A stretch of DNA of 53,682 nt from Scybalousia_A sp045221575 (lineage in GTDB: Bacteria > Bacteroidota > Bacteroidia > Bacteroidales > P3): assembly GCA_045221575.1 (NCBI GenBank), contig JBGUWU010000016.1, positions 1 through 53,682 of the forward strand. The letters run 5' to 3'. Each line of letters opens with the position of its first letter. Positions within the stretch are counted from its first letter, which is position 1. The notes below the pieces were generated by a model. The model made no database searches. It saw only the letters and a program-made list of their open reading frames with translations, and was not told the origin of the DNA. This document shows positions 1-7,822 of the stretch, one piece after another. A program made the position numbers and the translations under genes.

Positions 1-76
1 AACAAAGACACTATGGTAAGGTGAATTTCACTTTCTTTCAAATACCAACATCTACACAAGAAGAGTAATTTTACTA

Positions 77-148
77 AAAAAAAGACTCGATTTTCTTACA
101 AACTCTTAATCTTCTTTTACAAAAAGACTTGGTCATTTTTTTACCAAG
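77..148. repeat. Degenerate copy of the TTGAT dyad element family
   Basis: The AT-rich stretch holds spaced half-sites reading GACTCGAT, ACTCTTAAT and GACTTGGT, with TTTTTTAC blocks between them. The last half-site forms a small dyad, ACTTGGT at about 127-133 against ACCAAGT at about 143-149. The pattern resembles the array upstream of gltX (10834-10938). It lies upstream of the small RNA promoter at 193-200, which fits the placement of most other copies just upstream of a promoter. Confidence 0.45.
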
Positions 149-166
149 TATGTTTTTTTTATTATT

Positions 167-200
167 TTTGCTTGTAATTTAAATTATTATTGTAATTTTG
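167..200 (+). promoter_or_regulatory. Bacteroidota-type promoter for the small RNA
   Basis: A -33-like TTTG at 167-170 is followed after 22 bases by a perfect -7 element TAATTTTG at 193-200. Transcription would be expected to start about 5-7 bases further on, exactly where the outer stem of the structured RNA begins (205). No open reading frame starts downstream on this strand before the T-tract at 282-288. Confidence 0.6.
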
Positions 201-204
201 TGTC

Positions 205-288
205 GTGTCAGTTATGTATTATCGTGAGGTAGTACGTTGCGGGGAACTGGGAAACCTATCCTCGCCTTACCAACTGGCACATTTTTTT
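205..288 (+). ncRNA. Unidentified structured small RNA, three-way junction with intrinsic terminator
   Basis: The sequence folds by hand into three stems. The outer stem is 205-213 (GTGTCAGTT) with 272-280 (AACTGGCAC), nine pairs including one G-U. A hairpin at 216-235 has eight pairs closed by a GUGA tetraloop at 224-227. A second hairpin pairs 239-245 (GCGGGGA) with 259-265 (TCCTCGC) and is extended by 248-251 with 255-258. Seven T residues (282-288) follow the outer stem, so it can double as a terminator. A strong -7 element lies just upstream. The stretch is visibly richer in G+C than its surroundings. I do not recognise the family: it lacks the GGAA loop and AGCAGCC side of SRP RNA and is not a tRNA. 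It converges on the nuclease-like gene, whose stop codon sits in the T-tract. Confidence 0.5.
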
Positions 289-1027
289 ATATATCATACC
301 TCATAAGTTGTTTTTCTCCATTAATTACTATGTAAATGTGTTTGATACGTTGTTCTTTACCACGTTCAACGATGTGTTTTTTATACCAATCGGTATCATT
401 AACAAGTTTTTCTTTTGAATATGTTTTTGGATTGTGAAAATATAAACAAACACTATCACTTTCAAAACCAGTTTTTCGTTTTACATTGTCAAGTTGTGTA
501 TTTTTACTATACAAACTATAGCCATAATACCCTGACGTAGTAATACTTTTTATATCCATAACTTTACCATTTAACTCTAAATCAAGAGCAGGTAATTTTT
601 TACCTTCAGTATCTTTTAGTGATTCATCTCTAAGTAAAGCACGGTGCCCCATTTTAAATAAATTATCTTGACAAGCAAGTTCAAGTTGAGTAGAAGATAA
701 TCCTTTGCCGTCTTTAGTAAGTTCAGTAAAAAAGCGTTCTTCTTTCTCATTATCGTGAGAGATATGTCCTCTGTGTGTTGCTTTTAGTCCTCCTGTAGTC
801 CAATCAAATTTAACATCTTTATAGTTTTTGTCTTTGATAAGTTTTTTGTATTCTTCGGCGTTGTTAAGAATGCGTCTAAGTTCTGTTCTTGATTTTTCTT
901 TTAGCAGGTGTTCCTGTTCTTTAGGTAGTCGTTTGAAGTAAGGATGCGAAGGAGGAAATACTAACTGTTGTTTGCCGAAGTTAATTTGAAACATAGCAGG
1001 CAGAAGGTACTCCGACAATACTTGCAC
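287..1027 (-). CDS. Phage-type nuclease/toxin-domain protein (BECR-like), probably truncated
   Basis: Product of about 246 residues with no signal peptide. The middle holds a TGGLKATHRGH segment. The C-terminal half has KMGHRALLRDE followed by PALDLELNGKVMDIKS, the layout of the barnase-EndoU-colicin-RelE-like nuclease domains found at the end of prophage minor-head proteins and in polymorphic toxins. In those families the charged D/E-x-K strand and the histidines are thought to be catalytic; that is family knowledge, and activity here is inference. The first eleven residues overlap the phage fragment on the other strand, so the internal ATG at 994 may be the real start. The protein is short for a head-morphogenesis protein with such a tail, which suggests that its N-terminal part has been lost. 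No immunity gene is apparent beside it. Confidence 0.45.
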   Translation of the reverse strand: MQVLSEYLLPAMFQINFGKQQLVFPPSHPYFKRLPKEQEHLLKEKSRTELRRILNNAEEYKKLIKDKNYKDVKFDWTTGGLKATHRGHISHDNEKEERFFTELTKDGKGLSSTQLELACQDNLFKMGHRALLRDESLKDTEGKKLPALDLELNGKVMDIKSITTSGYYGYSLYSKNTQLDNVKRKTGFESDSVCLYFHNPKTYSKEKLVNDTDWYKKHIVERGKEQRIKHIYIVINGEKQLMRYDI

Positions 1028-1386
1028 CGTGTCCTATACTTAGTTTTACACGTTCAAAGAATATAGTGAAAACGGCAGTAGATGGTAGCGATAGCGAGGT
1101 TATAGAGTGCTTCGGCTGTAAGAGTTGGGATATAACGATAAGTGGAATACTTGTGGATTTAGACGAACATAGTTATCCAAGTGAGAGAGTACAAAAACTT
1201 AGAGAGTTATTTGAGATAAACGATATATTAGAAGTATTGGAATGTAAGATAATGGACGACTTAAATATACAAAGTTTGTATATTGATAATCTGGAAAATT
1301 TTAAATTTATAGATGGATTTAATGATACGATGAGTTATACACTAAAAGCAAAAAGCATCAAACCACTGGAGTTTTTTATTTTCTAA
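997..1386 (+). pseudogene. 5'-truncated phage DUF6046-like protein
   Basis: The frame is open from just after a TAG at 994-996 to the stop at 1384-1386, but it has no ATG near its beginning; the first usable start is GTG at 1066 (106 residues). The upstream reading adds SFTRSKNIVKT, and the body has WDITISGILVD, then YPSERVQKLRELFE, then ILEVLECKIMDDLNIQSLYID. This matches the pattern I associate with DUF6046, a family seen in Bacteroidales phages and prophages next to tail or baseplate genes. The abrupt lack of an N-terminus, and the divergent phage-type gene starting at 994 or 1027, point to a recombination junction close to 994. It overlaps the next gene tail-to-tail by 11 bases. Function is unknown and it is probably not expressed as a working phage protein. 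Confidence 0.45.
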
Positions 1387-1717
1387 TATATACAATAAGG
1401 TCGCATATTTCTGTTTGAGATGCTTCTTTTACTCTTATATCACAAATATCATATTTCCCTACGAACTGAACAACACCACAAGGACATTCATCATAAGAAG
1501 GAACTGAAGACCTAACCTCTATTTCAAAATCGTATCTTTGAATATAAGGAACAAAACGAACAACCAAATCACAAATTTCATACTTTCCTACTATCTTCAC
1601 TCTTCCTTTAAGCGGACAGTCATCATTATCAAAAGAAACAACAGAACAACTATCATTTTCAGCAAAAGCGAAGAAAGAGATAGTTAAAGCGAAAAAGAAA
1701 GCAATGAAATAACGCAT
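1376..1717 (-). CDS. Small secreted cysteine-containing repeat protein, septoil-knot-like
   Basis: Product of 113 residues starting with a clear signal peptide (MRYFIAFFFALTISFFAFA), so export to the periplasm or beyond is likely. The mature part is built of short internal repeats: GRVKIVGKYEICDLVVRF is echoed by GVVQFVGKYDICDIRV and again by TEICDLIVYIR. Cysteines precede or sit inside each unit. The rhythm of hydrophobic strands with G-x-V and D/E-I turns recalls the 7(1) septoil knot domain of Bacteroidota and their phages; DUF6150 is an alternative. The family call is tentative. It has no partner gene in the same orientation, and its end overlaps the DUF6046 fragment, so it may belong to the same mobile remnant. 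Confidence 0.5.
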   Translation of the reverse strand: MRYFIAFFFALTISFFAFAENDSCSVVSFDNDDCPLKGRVKIVGKYEICDLVVRFVPYIQRYDFEIEVRSSVPSYDECPCGVVQFVGKYDICDIRVKEASQTEICDLIVYIRK

Positions 1718-1802
1718 GATTAAAAGATTTTTAAAAGGTTATTAAACATATATTAAACGAAAGATAAACACCAAAAATTGTGCCTAAGCGATGTATTAAT
1801 AT

Positions 1803-1836
1803 AAAAAAAACAGAATAGATTAACTATTCTGTTTTT
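1803..1836. terminator. Bidirectional intrinsic terminator
   Basis: A perfect 8-bp stem, CAGAATAG (1811-1818) with CTATTCTG (1824-1831), and loop ATTAA is flanked by an A-run on the left and a T-run on the right. It lies just downstream of the minus-strand dehydrogenase gene ending at 1876. Confidence 0.7.
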
Positions 1837-1875
1837 AAGGAAATTTGTTATACAATTATTTAATCTGCTATCGTT

Positions 1876-2820
1876 TTACTTAGATAGCCATTTTTCAATA
1901 TTTGCAACAACAATATCAATTCTTTTATCAAAACTTTCTCTTGTTGCGTATGCTATATGAGGAACACAAATACAATTCTTTGCATTCAATAGTGGGTGAT
2001 TTGAATTTAGAGGAGGTTCTGTTTCATATACATCAACACCTGCTCCTGCAAGCTTATCATTATTAAGTGCGTCTGCTAAATCTTCAGAATTAACAACCTT
2101 ACCTCTTGATGTATTTATGAGTATGGCTGATGGTTTACAAAGTTGTAGAGATTTTTTATTAATCATATTCTCTGTTTGCTTTGTTAAAGGAACATGTAAA
2201 GAAATAATATCTGACTTTTTCATTAATGTTTCAAAATCAACATACTCTACCCCTTCTCTTTCCATAACTAATGTTGAACTATGAGAAAATGCAAGAACAT
2301 TAGCTCCGAAAGCTTTCAGTAAAATTGCTGTACGTTTGCCTATTGCACCCATACCAACTATACCTACAGTTTTGTTTTTCAACTCCAAGCCTAAAAAATT
2401 ATTTCTTGCTCCTTGGTTTCTTATATCTTTATCAAAAGAACTTATCTTTCTTAAAACATCAAGCATAAGACCTATTGCTAATTCACTAACTGCTTCAGTT
2501 GCATAACCTGAAGAATTAACAACAGCAATACCTTTTTCATTGCAATAATCTAAGTCTATATGGTCAATACCTGTAAAAGCAATAGCCAATAGTTTTAAAT
2601 TTGGACACTTTTCTAAAACATTTTTATTCAAAGGTATATTTGACACTATTGCAATGTCGTTATCTGCAATTCTTTCTACAAGTGTTTGTTCATCTTCCTT
2701 TCTATCATAATACATAGAAAACTCACATTTATACTTAGAAAACACTTGTTTTATCTCTTCTTCTTTGCTTTTGTCTATACCTATTGGTTCAACAGCAACA
2801 ATTCTTAAATTTTCTTTCAT
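1876..2820 (-). CDS. D-isomer-specific 2-hydroxyacid dehydrogenase
   Basis: Product of 314 residues, the usual length of the cytosolic NAD(P)-dependent D-2-hydroxyacid dehydrogenase family, which interconverts 2-oxo and D-2-hydroxy acids (lactate, glycerate or phosphoglycerate type). The Rossmann motif GIVGMGAIGKR lies near residues 152-162, the substrate arginine is in LINTSRGKVV, and the catalytic histidine is in VPHIAYATRES near residue 289. There is no ACT domain, so it is not a long SerA. It lies downstream of etfA with a 93-base gap containing a terminator hairpin and no recognisable promoter of its own, so it may be expressed by partial read-through. The exact substrate cannot be read from the sequence. 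Confidence 0.85.
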   Translation of the reverse strand: MKENLRIVAVEPIGIDKSKEEEIKQVFSKYKCEFSMYYDRKEDEQTLVERIADNDIAIVSNIPLNKNVLEKCPNLKLLAIAFTGIDHIDLDYCNEKGIAVVNSSGYATEAVSELAIGLMLDVLRKISSFDKDIRNQGARNNFLGLELKNKTVGIVGMGAIGKRTAILLKAFGANVLAFSHSSTLVMEREGVEYVDFETLMKKSDIISLHVPLTKQTENMINKKSLQLCKPSAILINTSRGKVVNSEDLADALNNDKLAGAGVDVYETEPPLNSNHPLLNAKNCICVPHIAYATRESFDKRIDIVVANIEKWLSK

Positions 2821-2846
2821 AGCGTTTTGATTTTTTATAATATAAG

Positions 2847-2888
2847 AAAAAGGACTATAAGGACATTTTAAATCCTTAAGTCCTTTTT
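2847..2888 (-). terminator. Intrinsic terminator after etfA
   Basis: A long hairpin pairs AAAAAGGACT (2847-2856) with AGTCCTTTTT (2879-2888) and TAAGGA with TCCTTA inside it. The A/T arms make it usable in either direction. It sits 26 bases beyond the etfA stop. Confidence 0.65.
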
Positions 2889-2913
2889 ATCTATAAAATT
2901 ATAGCGTATCAGA

Positions 2914-3915
2914 CTATTTTACTTCTTGTTTTAGTCTTTCTGTAAGCATTGGTACTATCTTGTGTAAATCTCCAACAATACCAAGGTCTGCAAGTTGCAT
3001 TATAGGAGCATATTTATCTTTATTAATAGCTACTATAAATTCACTTGATTCCATACCTGCAATATGTTGAATAGCTCCAGAAATACCACAAGCCATATAC
3101 AAGTTTGGACGTACAGTTTTTCCTGTTTGACCTACTTGACGTTCGCTTGGCATTACACCTGCATCAACCATAGCTCTTGAAGAAGAAACCTCTCCTTTTA
3201 ATACGTTTGCAAGTTCTTCCAATTTCTTAAATCCTTCAGTATTACCTACTCCTCTACCACCAGAAACAAGAACCTTAGCTTCTGTAATATCGACTTTAGC
3301 TTCTTGTTTAACAGTTTCAAGAACTCTTACTTTAAATTTATCTTTTTGGAAATTAACTTTATATTCTATAACTTCACCTTTACGAGAATCATCTTTTGCC
3401 ATTCGTTGCATAACTCCTGGACGTACAGTACTCATTTGAGGACGGTGATTTGGACAAACGATAGTTGCCATAAGATTTCCTCCGAATGCAGGACGAGTAC
3501 TCCAAAGTTCTTTATCTTCTTCGTTTATTTCCAATTTAGTGCAGTCTGCTGTAAGACCTGTAACAACTCTCGCTGAAACTCTTGGACCAAGATCTCTTCC
3601 TATTGTTGTTGAACCAATAAGCACAATAGAAGGTTTCTTATCATTAATCATTTGTGCTATAGCTTGAGTATAAGGTTCTGTTGTATAAACAGCTAAACTT
3701 TCATCTTCAACTAAAAGAACTTTATCTGCTCCATAACTAATTAAATCATTAGCTTGTGCTTTTATATTATTACCAAGAAACATTGCATACACTTCTTGTC
3801 CAAGATTGTCTGCTAATTCTCTTGCTTTACCCAAAAGCTCTAAGCCCACGTTTTGTATTTTGCCGTCTCTTTGCTCAACAAAAACAAATATATTTTTATA
3901 ATCTTCTTTATTCAT
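2914..3915 (-). CDS. etfA: Electron transfer flavoprotein, alpha subunit
   Basis: Product of 333 residues, full length for EtfA. The N-terminal half is the alpha/beta domain. The C-terminal FAD domain shows the family signature from GGRGVGNTEGF through SSRAMVDAGVMPSERQVGQTGK to YMACGISGAIQHIAGM and ends in the conserved DLGIVGDL segment. With EtfB it forms a heterodimer that passes electrons to or from acyl-CoA dehydrogenases. The gene is 48 bases downstream of etfB and is the last gene of the operon before the hairpin at 2847-2888. Its length and sequence resemble the clostridial Bcd-associated form, so flavin-based electron bifurcation is possible but not demonstrable here. Confidence 0.95.
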   Translation of the reverse strand: MNKEDYKNIFVFVEQRDGKIQNVGLELLGKARELADNLGQEVYAMFLGNNIKAQANDLISYGADKVLLVEDESLAVYTTEPYTQAIAQMINDKKPSIVLIGSTTIGRDLGPRVSARVVTGLTADCTKLEINEEDKELWSTRPAFGGNLMATIVCPNHRPQMSTVRPGVMQRMAKDDSRKGEVIEYKVNFQKDKFKVRVLETVKQEAKVDITEAKVLVSGGRGVGNTEGFKKLEELANVLKGEVSSSRAMVDAGVMPSERQVGQTGKTVRPNLYMACGISGAIQHIAGMESSEFIVAINKDKYAPIMQLADLGIVGDLHKIVPMLTERLKQEVK

Positions 3916-3963
3916 ATCTCTTAACTTTTTATAAGATTACCTAACAAAAAACAACCTACCGTA

Positions 3964-4746
3964 TTAGATTATATGTTTTTCTTTAAGTTTGTTAACTATT
4001 AATTCAACAGCCTCTTCTGGTTCTACTTCAAAGACTTCACCTTGTCCTTTAACTGCCTTAGCAAAAGATTTCTTAACATTAGTTGGAGAACCTTTCTTTC
4101 CAAGTTTTTCTTCTTCTACTTTTATGTTATCTACTGTCCATGTTTCAATTTCTTTATCAAAACACTCAACAATACCACTAACAGTCATATATCTTGGTTT
4201 GTATGAAGAAGCCAAAACACTTACTAAACAAGGCATATCTACTTGAACCATTTGATATCCATCTTCTAATTGTTTCTTTATTGTAAGAGTTTTGTTGCCA
4301 TCAAACTTACAATCTTCAAGATATGTTACTTGAGGAATGTCTAAATGTTCTGCTAATTCAGGTCCTACCTGTGCAGTATCTCCATCTATTGCTTGACGTC
4401 CTGTTATAACAAGGTCATAACCTAATTCTCTTAAAGCACCACTAAGAGCATAAGAAGTAGCCAATGTATCTGCTCCTCCTAATCTTCTATCTGTTAGAAG
4501 TATTGCTCTATCTGCTCCCATAGCAAGAGATTCTCTAAGAATAGCTTCTGCTTGAGGTAATCCCATAGTAATAACTGTTACCTTAGCACCAAATTCATCT
4601 TTCATTCTAAGAGCAAGTTCCAATCCTCCTTTATCATCTGGATTCATAATTGAAGGAACTCCCTCTCTAATTAACGTACCTGTCTTTGGATCTATCTTTA
4701 CTTCTGTTGTATCAGGTACTTGTTTTATACAAACTATTATATTCAT
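3964..4746 (-). CDS. etfB: Electron transfer flavoprotein, beta subunit
   Basis: Product of 260 residues beginning MNIIVCIKQVPDTTEVKIDP, the standard EtfB start. It carries the GRQAIDGDTAQVGPELAEHL motif that lines the nucleotide/flavin site in the fermentative-type subunits. Its partner is the adjacent EtfA. The order acyl-CoA dehydrogenase, etfB, etfA on one strand is the classical butyryl-CoA dehydrogenase arrangement. It lies 90 bases downstream of the dehydrogenase gene with no recognisable -7 element in the gap, so transcription from 6024-6031 is likely. Confidence 0.95.
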   Translation of the reverse strand: MNIIVCIKQVPDTTEVKIDPKTGTLIREGVPSIMNPDDKGGLELALRMKDEFGAKVTVITMGLPQAEAILRESLAMGADRAILLTDRRLGGADTLATSYALSGALRELGYDLVITGRQAIDGDTAQVGPELAEHLDIPQVTYLEDCKFDGNKTLTIKKQLEDGYQMVQVDMPCLVSVLASSYKPRYMTVSGIVECFDKEIETWTVDNIKVEEEKLGKKGSPTNVKKSFAKAVKGQGEVFEVEPEEAVELIVNKLKEKHII

Positions 4747-4836
4747 TATTCTTTATTTTCTTAATTAATTAAACTTTTAAAAGAAATCAAAATCAACAAT
4801 ATTTATTTCCTATTGTCTTTTTTTATTTCCTTAATT

Positions 4837-5976
4837 TTATTTAAGCAAATTTGCTGCAATAACCATACGTTGAACTTCAGATGTTCCTTCATAAATTTCA
4901 GTAATCTTAGCATCACGGAACATTCTCTCAACCGGATATTCTCTTGTATAACCATAACCACCATGGAATTGAATTGCTTTTGTAGTCATTTCCATTGCAG
5001 TTTCAGCAGCAAAGAGTTTAGCCATAGAAGCATCTTTACTATGAGGTAAGCCTCTGTCTATTTTATCTGCAGCACTTCTTACTAAAAATCTCGCTGCATT
5101 TATCTTAGTTTCTAAATTAGCAAGTTGGAATTGAGTATTTTGGAATTGACCTATAGCTCTTCCAAATTGTTTTCTTTCCTTAACATATTTAACTGTTTCG
5201 TCCATTGCTCCTTGTGCAATACCTAAAGCTTGAGATGCAATACCTAAACGACCTCCGTCTAAGGTCATCATCGCTATTTTAAAACCTTTGCCTTCTTTAC
5301 CTAATAAATTTTCTTTTGGAACTTCACAATTCTCAAATATAAGCTCACATGTAGCACTTCCTCTAATACCAAGTTTCTTTTCTTTCTTTCCTATTGAGAA
5401 ACCTTTGAAACCTCTTTCAACAATGAAAGCTGAAATACCTTTTGTTCCTAATGATTTGTCTGTCATTGCAAAAACAACATAAACATTTGCATAAGAAGCA
5501 TTAGTGATAAATATCTTACTTCCATTAAGTATCCATTTATCTCCAGCATCTACAGCAGTAGTCTGTTGCATTGCTGCATCAGTTCCTGCATTTGGTTCTG
5601 TAAGACCAAAAGCTCCAATCCATTCTCCTGATGCAAGTTTTGGCAAATATTGATTCTTTTGTTCCTCTGTTCCAAACATAAGTATAGGCTCTGCACATAA
5701 AGAAGTATGAGCTGAAACAACAACTCCTGTTGTAGCACAAACTCTACTCAACTCTTCAACTGCCATTGAATACATTTGAGTTGTACCTCCTTGACCACCA
5801 TATTGCTTTGGAATAGGTATACCCATAATACCAATTTTCGCCATTTTTTCTACTGTTTCCATTGGAAATCTTTCCTGCTCGTCTATTTCTGCAGCCAATG
5901 GTTTAACCTCATTTTCTGCAAATTCTCTAATCATTTGCAGAAACAAATTCTCTTGTTTTGTTAAACTGAAATCCAT
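4837..5976 (-). CDS. Acyl-CoA dehydrogenase (short-chain/butyryl-CoA type)
   Basis: Product of 379 residues, full length for a short-chain FAD acyl-CoA dehydrogenase. The flavin/substrate signature GLTEPNAGTDA and the late signature GYGYTREYPVERMFRDAKITEIYEG are both present, with the catalytic base expected at Glu363 of YEGTSEVQ. It catalyses alpha-beta oxidation of an acyl-CoA or, with EtfAB, the reverse reduction of crotonyl-CoA. It is the first gene of an operon with etfB and etfA. The pairing favours a butyryl-CoA dehydrogenase in butyrate formation or in branched-chain/fatty acid breakdown. No thiolase, crotonase or butyrate kinase lies in this window, so the pathway direction is open. 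Confidence 0.9.
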   Translation of the reverse strand: MDFSLTKQENLFLQMIREFAENEVKPLAAEIDEQERFPMETVEKMAKIGIMGIPIPKQYGGQGGTTQMYSMAVEELSRVCATTGVVVSAHTSLCAEPILMFGTEEQKNQYLPKLASGEWIGAFGLTEPNAGTDAAMQQTTAVDAGDKWILNGSKIFITNASYANVYVVFAMTDKSLGTKGISAFIVERGFKGFSIGKKEKKLGIRGSATCELIFENCEVPKENLLGKEGKGFKIAMMTLDGGRLGIASQALGIAQGAMDETVKYVKERKQFGRAIGQFQNTQFQLANLETKINAARFLVRSAADKIDRGLPHSKDASMAKLFAAETAMEMTTKAIQFHGGYGYTREYPVERMFRDAKITEIYEGTSEVQRMVIAANLLK

Positions 5977-6023
5977 TCTTATATGTTTTACTTAGTTAAA
6001 ATATTATTTCAAAATCGAAGTAA

Positions 6024-6031
6024 CAAAATTA
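6024..6031 (-). promoter_or_regulatory. -7 element for the acyl-CoA dehydrogenase-etf operon
   Basis: CAAAATTA on the given strand reads TAATTTTG on the minus strand, a perfect TAnnTTTG match 48 bases before the ATG at 5976. Confidence 0.55.
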
Positions 6032-6115
6032 TAAAAAAATTATGAAAGCACAATATTTAGTGCAAAAAAAATAAAAATTATAATTTTAAGACACATAGAT
6101 TAATAGAAAATCTTG

Positions 6116-6123
6116 TACCTTTG
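6116..6123 (+). promoter_or_regulatory. -7 element for rmuC
   Basis: TACCTTTG is a perfect TAnnTTTG match 34 bases upstream of the rmuC ATG at 6158. Confidence 0.65.
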
Positions 6124-6157
6124 CACAGATTATTTCACTTAAAAAAACGTTAATATT

Positions 6158-7786
6158 ATGAGTACAGAAATGATATTGTTAATTGTCTCAGCATTGTTAT
6201 TAGTTGTAGCAATAGTTGTGTTTTTTGTTTCTTTTAATTCAAAGAACAAAAACAACAACGCAGATATTCAATCTATAAAAGAAGAGAACATAAAACTTGA
6301 AGCCAATATTTCTATTCTAAATTCACAATTAGAAGAAAAAAACAAAGAGATTGCAAAACTAAACAACGATCTTAGAGATTACAATTTGCAAAACAAAAGT
6401 CTATCTAACGATGTTGTTCGTGCAAAAAAGAACGATGAATTTATTCAAGAAAAGTTAAAAGAAAAAAATGAACTGATTTCGGAATTAAATCAAAAGTTTG
6501 AAGCAATTTCTTTAGAAAACAAAGAAAAAGAAAAAAAGATAACTTCTTTGCAAGGCGAGAATGAAATTCTTAGCGAAAAATTAAACAACACACTCTCCAT
6601 AAACCAAAAACAAGAACAAGATTACGATAAGCTCCAAGAAGAATACAAAATTTTACACAAACAAAATACCGAGACAATCGCCTTATTGCAAGGAGAGAAA
6701 GAAAAAAATCAAAACTTAGAACAATCCTTCACTGAATATAAATCGTCATTAGAAAAACTAAACAAGCAAAACGAAGAACATATTCAAAATCTTACTAACA
6801 AGATATTAGAAGAAAAGACTAAGAAATTCTCCGAAAACAATACAAAAGAAATGGAAAGCATCGTCTTACCTTTGAAAGAACAAATAAATGAGTTTAAAAA
6901 GAAAGTAGAAGAAGGCAATGAGAAACAGACAGTATTGCACACAAGTTTAGAAACTCAAATAAAGAACATCATAGCTCAAACAAAAGCAATTTCAGAAGAC
7001 GCCATTAAACTTACTAACGCTCTTAAAGGAGAAAATAAACGTGCTGGCAATTGGGGAGAACATATTTTGGATACTATTCTTCAAAATAGCGGATTAATAA
7101 AAGGTATTCATTATGAATCACAACAAAATATAACAACAGAAGATAACCGCAGACTAATCCCAGACTTTATCGTTCATCTTCCAAATACCGAAGATGGTTT
7201 TGAAAACACCATTGTTATTGATTCAAAAGTTTCTTTAGTAGCATACGAAAGGTATTTCCATTCTGAAACAGAGGAAGATAAAGAAATAAATCTTCAAGAG
7301 CATATTAAATCGGTGAGAAATCACATAGATGAACTTGCTTCTAAAAATTATGAACTTGTTACTAAGGGAAGTTTAGGATTTGTTATGATGTTTATTCCAA
7401 TAGAACCTGCTTATTTAGTAGCAGTTCAAGGAGAACCAACGCTTTGGGAATACGCATACAAAAAGAAAATCATTCTGATTTCAGCAACTAATATGATTAC
7501 TTCCCTACGTTTAATTGCTGATATTTGGAAAATAGACACAAGAAACAAAGAAGCTCAATCTATGGCTGAAACCTGTGGAGGCATTTACGATAAACTATTG
7601 GGATTTTTAGAAACTTTTGAAGACGTAGGTTCATCTGTTAGCAAAGCACAAGAACAATACGAAAAAGCAAAAGGACAACTTATAACAGGAAAAGGAAATG
7701 TTATAAAACGTTTAGGTGATTTACGACAAAAAGGAATAAATTCTAAGAGTAAAAAATCAATACCATTATCTTTTGAAGGAGAATAA
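6158..7786 (+). CDS. rmuC: DNA recombination protein RmuC family
   Basis: Product of 542 residues. One N-terminal transmembrane helix (residues 4-25) is followed by a long lysine/glutamate-rich coiled coil to about residue 285, then the RmuC domain (about 290-500). That domain has the PD-(D/E)xK-like nuclease core: GNWGEHILDTIL, then PDFIVHLP near residue 335 and IDSKVSLVAYERY near 353. RmuC is linked to limiting inversion and rearrangement at short repeats; its biochemical role is still poorly defined. It stands alone as a transcription unit with its own promoter and a terminator shared with the convergent neighbour. Confidence 0.92.
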   Translation: MSTEMILLIVSALLLVVAIVVFFVSFNSKNKNNNADIQSIKEENIKLEANISILNSQLEEKNKEIAKLNNDLRDYNLQNKSLSNDVVRAKKNDEFIQEKLKEKNELISELNQKFEAISLENKEKEKKITSLQGENEILSEKLNNTLSINQKQEQDYDKLQEEYKILHKQNTETIALLQGEKEKNQNLEQSFTEYKSSLEKLNKQNEEHIQNLTNKILEEKTKKFSENNTKEMESIVLPLKEQINEFKKKVEEGNEKQTVLHTSLETQIKNIIAQTKAISEDAIKLTNALKGENKRAGNWGEHILDTILQNSGLIKGIHYESQQNITTEDNRRLIPDFIVHLPNTEDGFENTIVIDSKVSLVAYERYFHSETEEDKEINLQEHIKSVRNHIDELASKNYELVTKGSLGFVMMFIPIEPAYLVAVQGEPTLWEYAYKKKIILISATNMITSLRLIADIWKIDTRNKEAQSMAETCGGIYDKLLGFLETFEDVGSSVSKAQEQYEKAKGQLITGKGNVIKRLGDLRQKGINSKSKKSIPLSFEGE

Positions 7787-7793
7787 AACAAAC

Positions 7794-7816
7794 AAGGACG
7801 AAAAGTTTTCGTCCTT
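7794..7816. terminator. Bidirectional terminator between rmuC and the lipoprotein gene
   Basis: The stem AAGGACGAA pairs with TTCGTCCTT around a short loop, in the 36-base gap between two convergent genes. Confidence 0.65.
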
Positions 7817-7822
7817 ATTCGT

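Noticed and set aside
205..288. SRP RNA or a tRNA-like molecule
   Set aside because: There is no GGAA apical loop with an AGCAGCC side, and no acceptor/TψC arm arrangement. The three-way-junction fold differs from both.
287..1027. A toxin-antitoxin module formed by the nuclease-like gene and the small RNA
   Set aside because: Nothing beyond adjacency supports it. The two are convergent, not in the usual single operon with RNA repeats upstream of the toxin, so it is kept only as a possibility in the finding.
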